Below are positions 16,226 through 24,266 of a stretch of 50,520 nucleotides of DNA, in pieces (within the stretch, counting starts at the first letter, position 1; each line of letters opens with the position of its first letter). Location: positions 1 to 50,520 of the forward strand of contig QHTB01000160.1 of NCBI GenBank assembly GCA_003220615.1, given 5' to 3'. The notes below the pieces were generated by a model. The model saw only the letters and a program-made list of their open reading frames with translations. It ran no database searches and was not told the origin of the DNA. The position numbers and the translations under genes were made by a program. This DNA comes from Candidatus Rokuibacteriota bacterium (GTDB lineage Bacteria > Methylomirabilota > Methylomirabilia > Rokubacteriales > CSP1-6).

Positions 16226-16437
16226 CAGCGTTCCCTCCTGACTAGCATTGACGAGAAATGCGAGTGGAAGGTTTACCGGCAGTTCCGAGGTGCGCCGGAA
16301 CGGCTTACATTTCAGGTGTCGGGGCGACTCTCTCCGGTCCGAAAATACCGATGAGTGTGGACTTGGTCGATTTCTTGCTCTTCGTTTCACCCTGACGCCT
16401 GCCGACCAGTCGGGGGCCCGCGGCGTCTTACAAGACA

Positions 16438-16764
16438 ATGCGCTGGCCTCATACTCGTGTGGACAGGGCCTCTCCGCCGCCGTACGTCGGCACTGAACGC
16501 CGCCGGACGCCGCGGTACTACGTTCAGCTTCCCGTCGAGTCTGCGCGCGGCACCGGGGCCACCCTCGATGTCAACGAGGACGGGGTCCGCTTCGAGACCA
16601 ACCTTCGGTTCGTCTATGGCGAGGTGGTGACCTTGCGGCTGGTGTTCCGTCACATCGCCGGCGACTACACCCACATCGACGTCACGGGTGCGGTGGTCCG
16701 CGTGGAAGAGGTTGCCGAGATGTTCGTCGTCGCCCTTCGAGTCGACGAGATCCACGTCGACTGA
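16438..16764 (+). CDS. PilZ-domain protein (copy 1)
   Basis: 108 residues. The PilZ signature is present: basic motif ERRRTPR (about 20-26) and DVNEDGVRFE (about 44-53), the latter close to the D/NxSxxG consensus but with Asn in place of Ser. PilZ domains bind cyclic di-GMP. There is no other domain. It is a close paralogue of the next gene, and the roughly 100-bp leaders of the two genes are also alike. No strong ribosome site precedes the ATG. Confidence 0.85.
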   Translation: MRWPHTRVDRASPPPYVGTERRRTPRYYVQLPVESARGTGATLDVNEDGVRFETNLRFVYGEVVTLRLVFRHIAGDYTHIDVTGAVVRVEEVAEMFVVALRVDEIHVD

Positions 16765-16929
16765 GACCCCGCCCCCGCCGGAAGCGCTTACACGGCGCGG
16801 CCGGTAGTTGATCGAGCGCCCCCAAAACACCTCGAAAATCGCAGGATTCGCGGCTTGGTCAGGTCTTTGCAATTTCCTCGTTGCGATGCTCGCTGGGCCT
16901 ACTCGGGGGCCGCAGCGTCCCATCACACA

Positions 16930-17271
16930 ATGAGACGTTCACCTCGAGACCAGGAGCGGTCATTGCGGTTCGCCGGCCCTGAGCGCCGGCGGATGCCGCG
17001 CTACTACGTCACGGTCCCCGTGGAGTTCGATGGAGGGACCGGGACGACCAAGGACGTCAACGAGTCCGGCGTCCGCTTCGAGATCGATCAGCCGCTGGTC
17101 CCGGACCAGTCGGTCACCCTCAGGCTCGTGTTCCGCGATTTCCAGGGCGGCGATCCCTGGCGGATGGCGGCTCGCGGCAAGGTGGTACGGGTCGAGACCA
17201 ACGGGACGGCCTACACGGTGGCGGTGCGAGTCACGTCCTACGTGCTGGCGGAGGCGCCGTCCTCGGACTGA
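16930..17271 (+). CDS. PilZ-domain protein (copy 2)
   Basis: 113 residues from ATG 16930, chosen because it aligns with the start and leader of copy 1; a longer in-frame start at 16855 is possible. Motifs ERRRMPRYYV and DVNESGVRFE match copy 1, as does VTLRLVFRD. It is a single-domain cyclic di-GMP receptor candidate, presumably produced by tandem duplication. It probably modulates envelope, motility or secretion functions, but the target is unknown. Confidence 0.85.
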   Translation: MRRSPRDQERSLRFAGPERRRMPRYYVTVPVEFDGGTGTTKDVNESGVRFEIDQPLVPDQSVTLRLVFRDFQGGDPWRMAARGKVVRVETNGTAYTVAVRVTSYVLAEAPSSD

Positions 17272-17318
17272 GCCGTGACGTTCTGTTGTCCTTGAAGCCG
17301 CGGTATCATCCTCCCATC

Positions 17319-18305
17319 GTGAAGGCCGCCTGGTACGAAAAGAACGGCCCCGCCGCCGAAGTCTTGCGCGTGGGCGAGATGCCGGTCCCCGAGCCCGGCC
17401 CGGGCGAGGTACGAGTGCGGATCGTCGCCTCGGGCCTGAATCCGACCGACGTGAAGTCACGCGCCGGATCCCGGCCGATGGGCTTCCCGCGTGTGGTGCC
17501 CCATCAGGACGGCGCCGGTGTCATCGACAAGGTCGGGCGCGGCGTGCCCGCCTCGCGCGTCGGCGAGCGCGTCTGGCTCTACATCGTGCAGTGGCAGCGC
17601 GCGTGGGGGACAGCCGCCGAGTACTCGGTCGTTCCCGCTCGCCTGGCCGTGACCCTGCCGAACAACACGACGTTTGCTCAGGGCGCGTGTCTCGGCATCC
17701 CGGCCGTCACGGCGCACCGCTGCCTGTTCGCCGATGGCCCGATCAGCGGACTGACCGTGCTCGTGACCGGTGGGGCCGGCGCCGTGGGACATTACGCCGT
17801 GCAGCTCGCCAAGTGGGCCGGCGCGACGGTCATTGCCACCGTCAGCTCGGCCGACAAGGCGGCGAGCGCGACGACCGCCGGCGCCGATCACACGGTGAAC
17901 TACAAGACGGGCGATGCGGCCACGGAGATCCTACAGCTCACGGGTGGCGCCGGCGTCGATCGCATTGTCGACGTCGACTTCGGCGGGAACCTGTCGGTCA
18001 GCGCCCGCGTCATCAAGACGAACGGCGTCATCGCGAGCTACGCCTCGATGGGCGATCCCGAGCCGAAGCTCCCTTTCTACTCGCTCATGGCGAAGAACGC
18101 GACGATGCGTCCCGTGCTCATCTACACGATGCCCGACCGCGCGAAGGACGAAGCGGCGCGCGACGTGTGCCATCTCGCCGAGACTGGCCGTCTCGTTCAC
18201 GCCATCGGCGCGCGATTCCCCCTCGACCGTATCGTCCAGGCGCACGAGGCCCAGGAGAGCGGCAAGGTCACCGGCAACATCGTCGTCGACGTCGCGCCGG
18301 ACTGA
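17319..18305 (+). CDS. NADPH:quinone reductase-like MDR family oxidoreductase
   Basis: 328 residues from GTG 17319 (VKAAWYEKNGPAAEVLRVGE), the usual family start; a start at 17286 is in frame but adds nothing family-like. The GroES-like domain contains SGLNPTDVKSRAG. The Rossmann domain has VLVTGGAGAVGHYAVQLAK and IVDVDFGGN. Zinc-ligand Cys residues are absent, which places it with the zinc-free quinone oxidoreductase/zeta-crystallin group. It probably reduces quinones or enones with NADPH in the cytosol. It is a single-gene unit. Confidence 0.92.
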   Translation: MKAAWYEKNGPAAEVLRVGEMPVPEPGPGEVRVRIVASGLNPTDVKSRAGSRPMGFPRVVPHQDGAGVIDKVGRGVPASRVGERVWLYIVQWQRAWGTAAEYSVVPARLAVTLPNNTTFAQGACLGIPAVTAHRCLFADGPISGLTVLVTGGAGAVGHYAVQLAKWAGATVIATVSSADKAASATTAGADHTVNYKTGDAATEILQLTGGAGVDRIVDVDFGGNLSVSARVIKTNGVIASYASMGDPEPKLPFYSLMAKNATMRPVLIYTMPDRAKDEAARDVCHLAETGRLVHAIGARFPLDRIVQAHEAQESGKVTGNIVVDVAPD

Positions 18306-18329
18306 GGCGTCGCGCCGAGGAGATCGTCG

Positions 18330-18902
18330 TCAGCGGATACGCTGCGGAGGCAGGTATCCGAGCAACAGCACGCTCAGGTTGACGAGCAGGAGCTTGTTCC
18401 ACGCCGCGCTCGCCGCCGCTGCCTCCGAGCGCTCGAGCTCACTGTCGAAGAGACCGGCGAGGGCCGTCTGCGCGAGGCTCATGGCCCCGACCATCAAGTG
18501 CGGAGGAATCTGCCCGCCCGGGTCGTGGGCGCGATGGCTGTGGGCGATGCCCACGTTGAGCAGGTAATAGGAAAACTCCGCCGAGGCGGCGGCTTCCCCG
18601 GTCTCGCGTAGCCACCGGGCCAGGCTGTGCTTGCGCCGCTCCAGCCGTTCGGTGTCGACGGTGCCGTCCTCACGCAGGAAGAAGCGGGCCGAGCGTGGCA
18701 GGGCGAGAAACTTCTCGTAGAGCGCGGCGGTGAGGGCCTCGGCGTGCCGGAGCACGACGGGTGCCGAGCTCCGGATCGCGACGACGTCCCGCTCGGTCAG
18801 CTCGACGAACTCCATCATGTCGCGGATGAACCGCGGCATGTCGGTGGCAGGGAGATAAGGCTCCGCGTCGTCCATGCCGGGAGCATGGTTCCGCGGGATC
18901 AC
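18330..18902 (-). CDS. Protoglobin-family haem protein
   Basis: 190 residues from GTG 18902, which has AGGAGG 10 nt upstream; an ATG at 18875 is the alternative. The sequence has the globin-coupled-sensor/protoglobin pattern: ALYEKFLALPRSARFF, the HSLARWLRE helix and the proximal histidine H121 in NVGIAHSHRAHDP. It is followed by QIPPHLMVGAMSLAQTALAG. There is no attached signalling domain. The C-terminal hydrophobic stretch NKLLLVNLSVLLLGYL could be a last helix or a membrane contact. Oxygen or NO binding is expected. Confidence 0.85.
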   Translation of the reverse strand: MIPRNHAPGMDDAEPYLPATDMPRFIRDMMEFVELTERDVVAIRSSAPVVLRHAEALTAALYEKFLALPRSARFFLREDGTVDTERLERRKHSLARWLRETGEAAASAEFSYYLLNVGIAHSHRAHDPGGQIPPHLMVGAMSLAQTALAGLFDSELERSEAAAASAAWNKLLLVNLSVLLLGYLPPQRIR

Positions 18903-19021
18903 TCGGTCAAGTCCTCCTGCGAAGTGTCACCTCGGTGTCGTGGCGGCACGTCGGGTAACACTCGATCGAGCGCCTGAGCGTCAAATGCCCCCGTAAACTC
19001 GAGAAACTTGGGCCTGAACGC

Positions 19022-19038
19022 TTGGCACTTCCCCTGCA
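19022..19038 (+). promoter_or_regulatory. Sigma-54-type promoter (-24/-12)
   Basis: TTGGCACTTCCCCTGCA has the GG and GC elements separated by exactly 10 nt and matches the consensus YTGGCACGRNNNTTGCW at most positions. Transcription would begin near 19049, 23 nt before the ATG of the secreted protein at 19072. No sigma-54 activator gene is seen in the window. Confidence 0.55.
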
Positions 19039-19071
19039 CCCCGACTGCGAACTCGACGAAGGGGGCTTGCC

Positions 19072-19545
19072 ATGAAAGGGTTCGCCAGGCTGTCGGGTGT
19101 CGTTACACTTTCCGCCGTCGCGATGCTCAGCACGTCCTCACCCGCGTCCGCCGGTGACCTGAGCATCGGTATCCGCATCGGCACGCCGCCACCGCCGCGG
19201 CCGGCGATCGTCGTCGCTCCCCAGCCGCAACCCGTGGTCGTCGTTCCTCAGCCCGAGCCGGTCTTCATCGCGCCCGAGCCGGTGCTCGTCATCGAGCCCG
19301 GTGCTCCGGTCTACTTCCACGCCGGACAGTACTTCCGGTTCTTCAACGGGGCGTGGTTCGTCGCGGGAGGGTACGAGGGCCCCTGGCTCTTCGTGCCGCC
19401 GCATCGAGTCCCACCGCGCGTGCTCGCGCTTCCGCACGCTTACAGCAGGATGCATCCGAGCCACGTCGAGGTGGTCGGGCCGCATCCCTGGCACGCCCAG
19501 CATGAACACCACGGGCATTCGCACTGGCACGACGGCCGCGACTAG
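19072..19545 (+). CDS. Secreted Pro/Val-rich protein with histidine-rich tail
   Basis: 157 residues. A Sec signal peptide (cleavage near SPASA, residue 26) is followed by a PQPQPVVVVPQPEPVF-type repeat segment. A hydrophobic YFHAGQYFRFFNGAWFVAGG region comes next. The C-terminal 25 residues contain about eleven His (HPWHAQHEHHGHSHWHDGRD), suggesting metal binding in the periplasm or at the surface. The start codon follows a weak GGGGGC. The sigma-54-like promoter at 19022 suggests conditional expression. The family is widespread but uncharacterised, as far as I know. Confidence 0.85.
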   Translation: MKGFARLSGVVTLSAVAMLSTSSPASAGDLSIGIRIGTPPPPRPAIVVAPQPQPVVVVPQPEPVFIAPEPVLVIEPGAPVYFHAGQYFRFFNGAWFVAGGYEGPWLFVPPHRVPPRVLALPHAYSRMHPSHVEVVGPHPWHAQHEHHGHSHWHDGRD

Positions 19546-19593
19546 CGAGTCGGTCAGGCGGGGCGCCCGACCGAGAGGCCTGAGGAAGGTTGA

Positions 19594-19737
19594 TCAGTCG
19601 GAGAACTTGGCGGTGGCGTCGTTCGTGTCGTGCCGCTGCCAGCGCTCGACGCATCCACTGTGAAGGATCTGACCGAGCCGGGACGTGACGACATCTTCCG
19701 AACGAAACGCTTGGCCACACGCAGGGCACGCACTCAT
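19594..19737 (-). CDS. 47-residue zinc-ribbon-like protein
   Basis: ATG 19737 follows a strong CGGAGGAG site; the in-frame extension to 19908 has none. The product MSACPACGQAFRSEDVVTSR... carries C4-x2-C7 and a later H-x2-C, a treble-clef or knuckle-type zinc site. It is one of several tiny Cys-rich proteins in the window. The role is unknown. Confidence 0.65.
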   Translation of the reverse strand: MSACPACGQAFRSEDVVTSRLGQILHSGCVERWQRHDTNDATAKFSD

Positions 19738-20129
19738 GACGACTCCTCCGTGCCCTGTAACTCTGCAATCGAAATGCCGTTCTGCAACTATCGAATACGA
19801 CGTACCGACCGCGTTACGTCGAAAGCGGGTTGTCTGGAAAAGCGTCTCTTCGCTCGGGTGCCGGATCGCGAGCCTCGGCGCGATCTTCGATCCGGTCACT
19901 GTCGGCAAAGTTGACGAATCCGCGCGCCGCCAAAGGCGGCTGACGTAGGCCGTTCGTTATATCAACACGTTGGCCGTTCGGCCGGTCGTTTGCACTTCCA
20001 CAGGCCGACCGCTCGGGGGTTGCAGTGGGGTGAAGTTGAAGGGGCGACCCGATGCAGCCTTGTGTGGAACTCGCGCCGCCCGTCGAGCTCGTACCGTCGG
20101 CGGGCGGCGCTCAAGATCCTGATCGGCTG
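19738..20129. other. 392-bp gap without a recognisable gene
   Basis: No ORF here has a credible start or composition. The stretch is more AT-rich than its neighbours around 19780-19990 and contains the palindrome GGCCGTTCGGCC near 19970. It must hold the promoter for the minus-strand zinc-ribbon gene. No RNA gene or mobile-element end is recognised. Confidence 0.5.
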
Positions 20130-20624
20130 TCAGTCTCCCCGAAGCATCCGTTGCAAATCGTCGCGCGTGCGCGCGCGTTCCTCCAACGCCTTGTTGATTC
20201 GGTTGGTCTGCTCCTGGTAGGTCGACAGCAAGCGTCGATCCCGCGCGTCCAGGAAATCGAGGACGGCCAGGGTGCTCTCCGCGTAGCTTCGCTGGGCCTG
20301 CCGGAGTTGTGGCAGCGCCACCGCGCGAAGCTCGGGACCGACAGCGGCGTACCGTTGCTGAGCGCGCTCCAGCTCTGCGATCGCCTTGGCCCGCGCGTCC
20401 CGCAGCGTCACGTAGCGTTCAGCCGCGGCTGGATCATCTTGACGGAGCGCCTCGATGAAATTCGATTCTCCGGCGTTGTCACGAAGCTGGCCACGCGCTT
20501 GCGCGTGAGCGTCGGTCGTCCCCAGAAGGATCGACAGCAGCGCGATTCCGGCGAGGAACACGTGCGAAGGCAGCCGGGAGAATCGCACGCTCCGGTTGCG
20601 CTGCATCACCACGTCACGCTGCAA
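20130..20624 (-). CDS. Periplasmic coiled-coil protein
   Basis: 164 residues (or 158 from an ATG at 20606). An N-terminal signal peptide (VFLAGIALLSILLGTTDAHA, cleavage after AHA) precedes a highly helical, charged region. Heptad-like stretches include DARAKAIAELERAQQRYAAV and RLLSTYQEQTNRINKALEER. This predicts a soluble or peripheral coiled-coil protein in the periplasm. No family is recognised and no operon partner is evident. Confidence 0.75.
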   Translation of the reverse strand: MQRDVVMQRNRSVRFSRLPSHVFLAGIALLSILLGTTDAHAQARGQLRDNAGESNFIEALRQDDPAAAERYVTLRDARAKAIAELERAQQRYAAVGPELRAVALPQLRQAQRSYAESTLAVLDFLDARDRRLLSTYQEQTNRINKALEERARTRDDLQRMLRGD

Positions 20625-20778
20625 GGCGTTCCTCGCGCCGCCGGCATCTCCTGCAACGACTCCACGTGTGCGTCTGCCGAGCGCGCCGTCCGTGACCTCG
20701 GCGGCCAGTCCGAGTCGTGGTCGAAGCTCTCATCATGATTGTTGGCTCCTGGCGGCCTCTTTGCGTACAGTGGAACGC

Positions 20779-20961
20779 ATGAAGCTCTCGGCGAAGTTCG
20801 CCCGGCAGGAGAGTGAGGCGGCCCGCCAGGCACGGATTGCGCGACGGCGGATTCGCGGAGACCGGGTCGCGGCGATTCGGCAAATGCTGGGCCTGGGCTC
20901 GACCGATCAAGACGAGCCGCCTCCGGCTCGCCGCGCGGCCGCCAAGCCGAAGCCTTCGTAG
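20779..20961 (+). CDS. Hypothetical 60-residue basic protein
   Basis: ATG 20779 (or GTG 20770) opens MKLSAKFARQESEAARQARI, followed by an Arg-rich helix and a Pro/Ala/Lys tail. It could be a small nucleic-acid-binding protein, but there is no motif to support that. It lies divergently from the coiled-coil gene and convergent with the hydroxyacid dehydrogenase. Coding support is modest. Confidence 0.45.
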   Translation: MKLSAKFARQESEAARQARIARRRIRGDRVAAIRQMLGLGSTDQDEPPPARRAAAKPKPS

Positions 20962-20999
20962 CCTTTCGTCGTCCAGATTTCCCACGACCGACACGTCGC

Positions 21000-22082
21000 T
21001 CATCGACTCCCGCTGGCCCACACGCTCGTCCCTCCGAAGCGGCGCTCCCAGCGCGGGATCACTTCCTTGTTGTAGACGTTGTCCGGAACCTCGCCGCGCA
21101 TGGCCCGCAAGACCGATTCGGTCGCCCAGCGGATCCCCGGGCCGAGGCCGCTGCCCACGTTGGACGAGACCATGTGAGGCGAGAGGAGCACCTTGTCTCC
21201 GAGGTTGCGCAACGAGCTGTCCGCCGACAGCGGCTCCTGCTCGAAGACGTCGAGGGCGGCGCCTGCGATCTGCCCGCGCTGGAGCGCCTCGATCAGCGCC
21301 GGCTCGTGAACGCAGGGACCTCGTGAGGTGTTGATCAGGATCGCGTGAGGCTTCATCATCGCGAGCTGCTTGGCGTCGATCAGGTGCCGCGTCTCGCGCG
21401 TCAGCACGACGTGCAGGCTGACGACGTCGGACTCCGCGAGCAGGGTGTCGAGATCCACGCGCGTCACGCCGTGCTCGGCGAACTTCGCGTCGGGGACGTA
21501 CGGATCGGTCGCGAGGATCCTCATCTTCCACGGGCGCATCAGCGTGGCGATGCGGCTGCCGATCCGCCCGAGCCCGATCAACCCGAGGGTGATGCCGGCG
21601 TAGCCGTCGGCCCGTGAGCCGAAATACGTGCCCTGAAGTCCAGGGTCCCGCCACTCCCCGCGCTGCTTCAGATGACGGTCGCGCTCCCGCACCTTCTTGA
21701 GCATCGTGAGCATGGCGGTGATCGTGCCCTCGGCGACTCCGCCCCAGTTCGATTCCGTGGGGCCGTGCGTGACCAGGACACCCAGCTCCGTCGCGGCCTC
21801 GACGTCGACGTCGTCCGTGCCGATCGTGTACTTCGCGACGATGCGAAGCCGGTCCGAGCTCTGCATGATGGCGCGGCTGATCGGCGCGTTCCGGATCGAG
21901 GTCCCCATCAAGGCGTCGCAGTCCTTCGCCATGACGATCATCTCCGCTTCGCTGTTGCCCTGCGGCGTATCCCACGAGGCCTTCCCGAGCACCAGGGCGC
22001 ACCCCTGCTCCTCGAGCCTCCGGTGGGTCTCGCGCGCTTCGTCGACCGGAGCGAAGATGAACACCTTGCCGTGGGTCCCCAT
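21000..22082 (-). CDS. D-isomer-specific 2-hydroxyacid dehydrogenase
   Basis: 360 residues, with GGGAGGGC before the ATG at 22082. The NAD-binding motif GLGRIG lies at about 170-175 and an aspartate follows the second strand (ATDPYVPD), favouring NAD. The catalytic residues are R254 (NTSRGP), E283 (FEQEP) and H303 (LSPHM). It should reversibly reduce a 2-keto acid to a D-2-hydroxy acid. It is divergent from the amidohydrolase at 22172 with an 89-bp shared promoter gap, so the two may act on related catabolites. Confidence 0.93.
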   Translation of the reverse strand: MGTHGKVFIFAPVDEARETHRRLEEQGCALVLGKASWDTPQGNSEAEMIVMAKDCDALMGTSIRNAPISRAIMQSSDRLRIVAKYTIGTDDVDVEAATELGVLVTHGPTESNWGGVAEGTITAMLTMLKKVRERDRHLKQRGEWRDPGLQGTYFGSRADGYAGITLGLIGLGRIGSRIATLMRPWKMRILATDPYVPDAKFAEHGVTRVDLDTLLAESDVVSLHVVLTRETRHLIDAKQLAMMKPHAILINTSRGPCVHEPALIEALQRGQIAGAALDVFEQEPLSADSSLRNLGDKVLLSPHMVSSNVGSGLGPGIRWATESVLRAMRGEVPDNVYNKEVIPRWERRFGGTSVWASGSR

Positions 22083-22171
22083 GACTGCCCTCCCCTTGCC
22101 GTCGGTCTCGGACTCGGCCAGAATCCGCCTGGCGTGCCCTAGCTGATACCCCGACGCGCACGAGGAATCAA

Positions 22172-23218
22172 ATGACTGAACCCTGGCGAGCGATCCCCGT
22201 CGTCGATGCCGATGGCCACATCACGGAGTCGACCGAGCAGCTCCGTCCCTACTTCGAGGGGCGGCAGGGTGAGCGAGGCCACTGGGCGGGCCGCCGCTCC
22301 TACTATCCCGAGGACGGGTGGGACCGTTCGCTCGGCGGGCGACTCGGAAGCAACGTGAACGACGCCAAGACGTGGCTCGGCATCATGGACGAGGGCGGCC
22401 TCGACACGACGGTGCTCTATCCGACCGCCGGCCTTGGCATCGGATGGGTGCGCGAACCCGACTTCGCGGTCGCGCTCTGCCGCGCCTACAACAATTTTCT
22501 CCATCAGGAGTTCCTGGCCGTGAGCCCGCGCCTCAAGGGCGTGGCTCTTCTGCCCTTCCAGGACGTGCCCGAGGCGGTGAAGGAACTGCGCCGCGCGGTC
22601 ACCGACCTGGGGATGGTGGGAGCCTTCGCTCCGGCGGTGGGACTGCGCCTTCCGCTCGGACATCCCGAGTTCCATCCGATCTACGCGGAGGCGGAGCGCC
22701 TGGGGTCGATGGTCGCGTCTCACGCCACCGTGAGGGGCCCGCACTTCTTCGGCGCCGACGGGTTCGACAAGTTCGTCGAGGTGCACACGCTCTCGCATCC
22801 CGTGGCCCAGATGATCCAGCTCACCGGCATGATCTTCGAAGGCGTGCCCGAGAAGTACCCGCGGCTGAGGATCGGCTTCATGGAAGGCGGCTGCTCCTGG
22901 CTCCCGTTCTGGATGGATCGCATGGACGAGGAGTGGGCCAAGCGGGGCGCGGTGGAGGCGCCCCTCTGCCGGAAGAAGCCGAGCGAGTATCTCCGCTCCG
23001 GCCAGCTCTACTTCGCCGCGGAAGGCGACGAGAAGTCGGTGCCCGAGGTGGTGCGCCGGCTCGGCGACGACATCATCTTCTACGCGACCGACGTTCCCCA
23101 CTGGGACAACGATTACCCCGAGAACCTCCGCGAGATGGCCACCCGTGATGATCTCGGCGCCGAGACGCGAAAGAAAATCCTGTCCGACAACGCTCGCCGA
23201 CTGTACGGACGAGCATGA
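22172..23218 (+). CDS. ACMSD-type metal-dependent amidohydrolase/decarboxylase (copy 1)
   Basis: 348 residues of the amidohydrolase-2 TIM-barrel family. Motifs: DADGHITES near the N-terminus (the DxH-like metal site), FMEGGCSWLPFWMDRMDEEW and the late catalytic aspartate in ATDVPHWDNDYP. Relatives hydrolyse or decarboxylate aromatic and other carboxylates in the cytosol. The ribosome site is ACGAGGAA. Its stop overlaps the start of the truncated haemoglobin gene (ATGA). A longer paralogue lies at 47057-48301. Confidence 0.9.
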   Translation: MTEPWRAIPVVDADGHITESTEQLRPYFEGRQGERGHWAGRRSYYPEDGWDRSLGGRLGSNVNDAKTWLGIMDEGGLDTTVLYPTAGLGIGWVREPDFAVALCRAYNNFLHQEFLAVSPRLKGVALLPFQDVPEAVKELRRAVTDLGMVGAFAPAVGLRLPLGHPEFHPIYAEAERLGSMVASHATVRGPHFFGADGFDKFVEVHTLSHPVAQMIQLTGMIFEGVPEKYPRLRIGFMEGGCSWLPFWMDRMDEEWAKRGAVEAPLCRKKPSEYLRSGQLYFAAEGDEKSVPEVVRRLGDDIIFYATDVPHWDNDYPENLREMATRDDLGAETRKKILSDNARRLYGRA

Positions 23219-23586
23219 ACGTGGCCGACAGTCTGTACAAGCGCCTGGGTGGCTACGACGCGATCGCCGCGGTGGCCGACAACCTCTTGCCGCGGCTGAT
23301 CGCGGATCCCCAGCTCGGGCGCTTCTGGAAGCATCGGAGTGAAGACGGCGTGCGTCGTGAGAAGCAGCTCCTCATCGATTTCCTGTGCGCCTCCGCAGGC
23401 GGTCCGCTCTACTACGTTGGACGCGACATGAAGACGTCCCACCGCGGACTCGGGATCACCGAGCGCGACTGGCAGATCTTCCTGGGCCACGTCAATTCGA
23501 CCCTCGACCACTTCAAGGTCCCGGCCCGGGAGAAATCCGAGGTGCTCGCGTTCGTGGAGAGCCTCGAGAAGGACACCGTGGAGTAA
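23215..23586 (+). CDS. Truncated haemoglobin, group I
   Basis: 123 residues. MNVADSLYKRLGGYDAIAAV and GGPLYYVGRDMKTSHRGLGI are typical of trHbN proteins; H76 is the proximal haem ligand. The family binds O2 and NO and often detoxifies NO. Its ATG overlaps the amidohydrolase stop, so the two are co-translated. That pairing suggests an oxygen- or redox-linked step in aromatic catabolism. A second globin-fold protein (protoglobin) lies about 5 kb away. Confidence 0.93.
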   Translation: MNVADSLYKRLGGYDAIAAVADNLLPRLIADPQLGRFWKHRSEDGVRREKQLLIDFLCASAGGPLYYVGRDMKTSHRGLGITERDWQIFLGHVNSTLDHFKVPAREKSEVLAFVESLEKDTVE

Positions 23587-23644
23587 GCGACGGGTCCCGC
23601 CGGAGGTAAACCGTGGGGCGGTCGTGCTCGTCATTCCAACGTCG

Positions 23645-23881
23645 ATGGACGACGACGGTCTGCGCCAGAAAGCCCGTGCGGCCATCCAGAGCGGAAGGCT
23701 TCCCACCCGCCGCCCTGAGCGGACGTGGGGAGGTCGAGGAAGTGGCGCGCCGTGCGCCATCTGCGACGTGCCGGTGCGTCGCGACGACACGGAGCTCGAG
23801 ATCGAGTTCGTTGCGGGCGGTCATGCCAAGGTTCTTCACGTCCACACGAAGTGCTTCGCCGCCTGGGAGCTCGAATCCTGA
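23645..23881 (+). CDS. Small zinc-binding protein (CxxC...HxxC)
   Basis: 78 residues from ATG 23645; a GTG at 23624 would add seven. MDDDGLRQKARAAIQSGRLP is followed by RTWGG, then APCAICDVPV (CxxC) and HVHTKCFAAWELES, which could complete a zinc site. I have seen proteins of this layout in diverse high-GC bacteria, without assigned function. It lies 58 nt downstream of the truncated haemoglobin gene on the same strand. Confidence 0.7.
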   Translation: MDDDGLRQKARAAIQSGRLPTRRPERTWGGRGSGAPCAICDVPVRRDDTELEIEFVAGGHAKVLHVHTKCFAAWELES

Positions 23882-23911
23882 GCTGATCGTGGCCGGGCCC
23901 GAGCCTCGGTG

Positions 23912-24265
23912 ATGGCCCGGATGATCGACAGGCGTCGCGCCCTCCTCGTCGCCGCCCTCGCCGCCGCCCGTGTGACGAGCCGCGAGCCTGCGCTCCTCGT
24001 GGTTCGCGCCTGGCTCGACTCCTGGCGTGGCATCGGCTCGATCGTGGTGGGCATGGCGCGCCACGGATACGACCTCTCGCTCACGAGTGACCGGGACGGG
24101 TGGCGGGCGACGTTCTTGCACCGGAGCCATCTGATACAGCCGTGGATCGGCCAGGTCCTCACGTGGTGCGCGACGCCGTGGCAGGCGGTCCAGGAGGCCG
24201 CCTGGCGGGCGATCAACGCGTTCCCCGTGGAGGACTGCTCGGTCGTCGACGAGTCACCACTCTAA
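23912..24265 (+). CDS. Uncharacterised protein with WLDSWRGIG motif
   Basis: 117 residues from ATG 23912 (GTG 23909 is directly adjacent). The core VVRAWLDSWRGIGSIVVGMA followed by RHGYDLSLTSDRDGWRATFL resembles a small conserved hypothetical family of high-GC bacteria. The C-terminus, TPWQAVQEAAWRAINAFP, is amphipathic. The next gene begins 1 nt after its stop, so they are co-transcribed. No function is known. Confidence 0.65.
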   Translation: MARMIDRRRALLVAALAAARVTSREPALLVVRAWLDSWRGIGSIVVGMARHGYDLSLTSDRDGWRATFLHRSHLIQPWIGQVLTWCATPWQAVQEAAWRAINAFPVEDCSVVDESPL

Positions 24266-24266
24266 C

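Noticed and set aside
20614..22161. Minus-strand ORF of 515 codons overlapping the hydroxyacid dehydrogenase
   Set aside because: Same-strand shadow frame, Arg-rich and without motifs; it spans three real genes.
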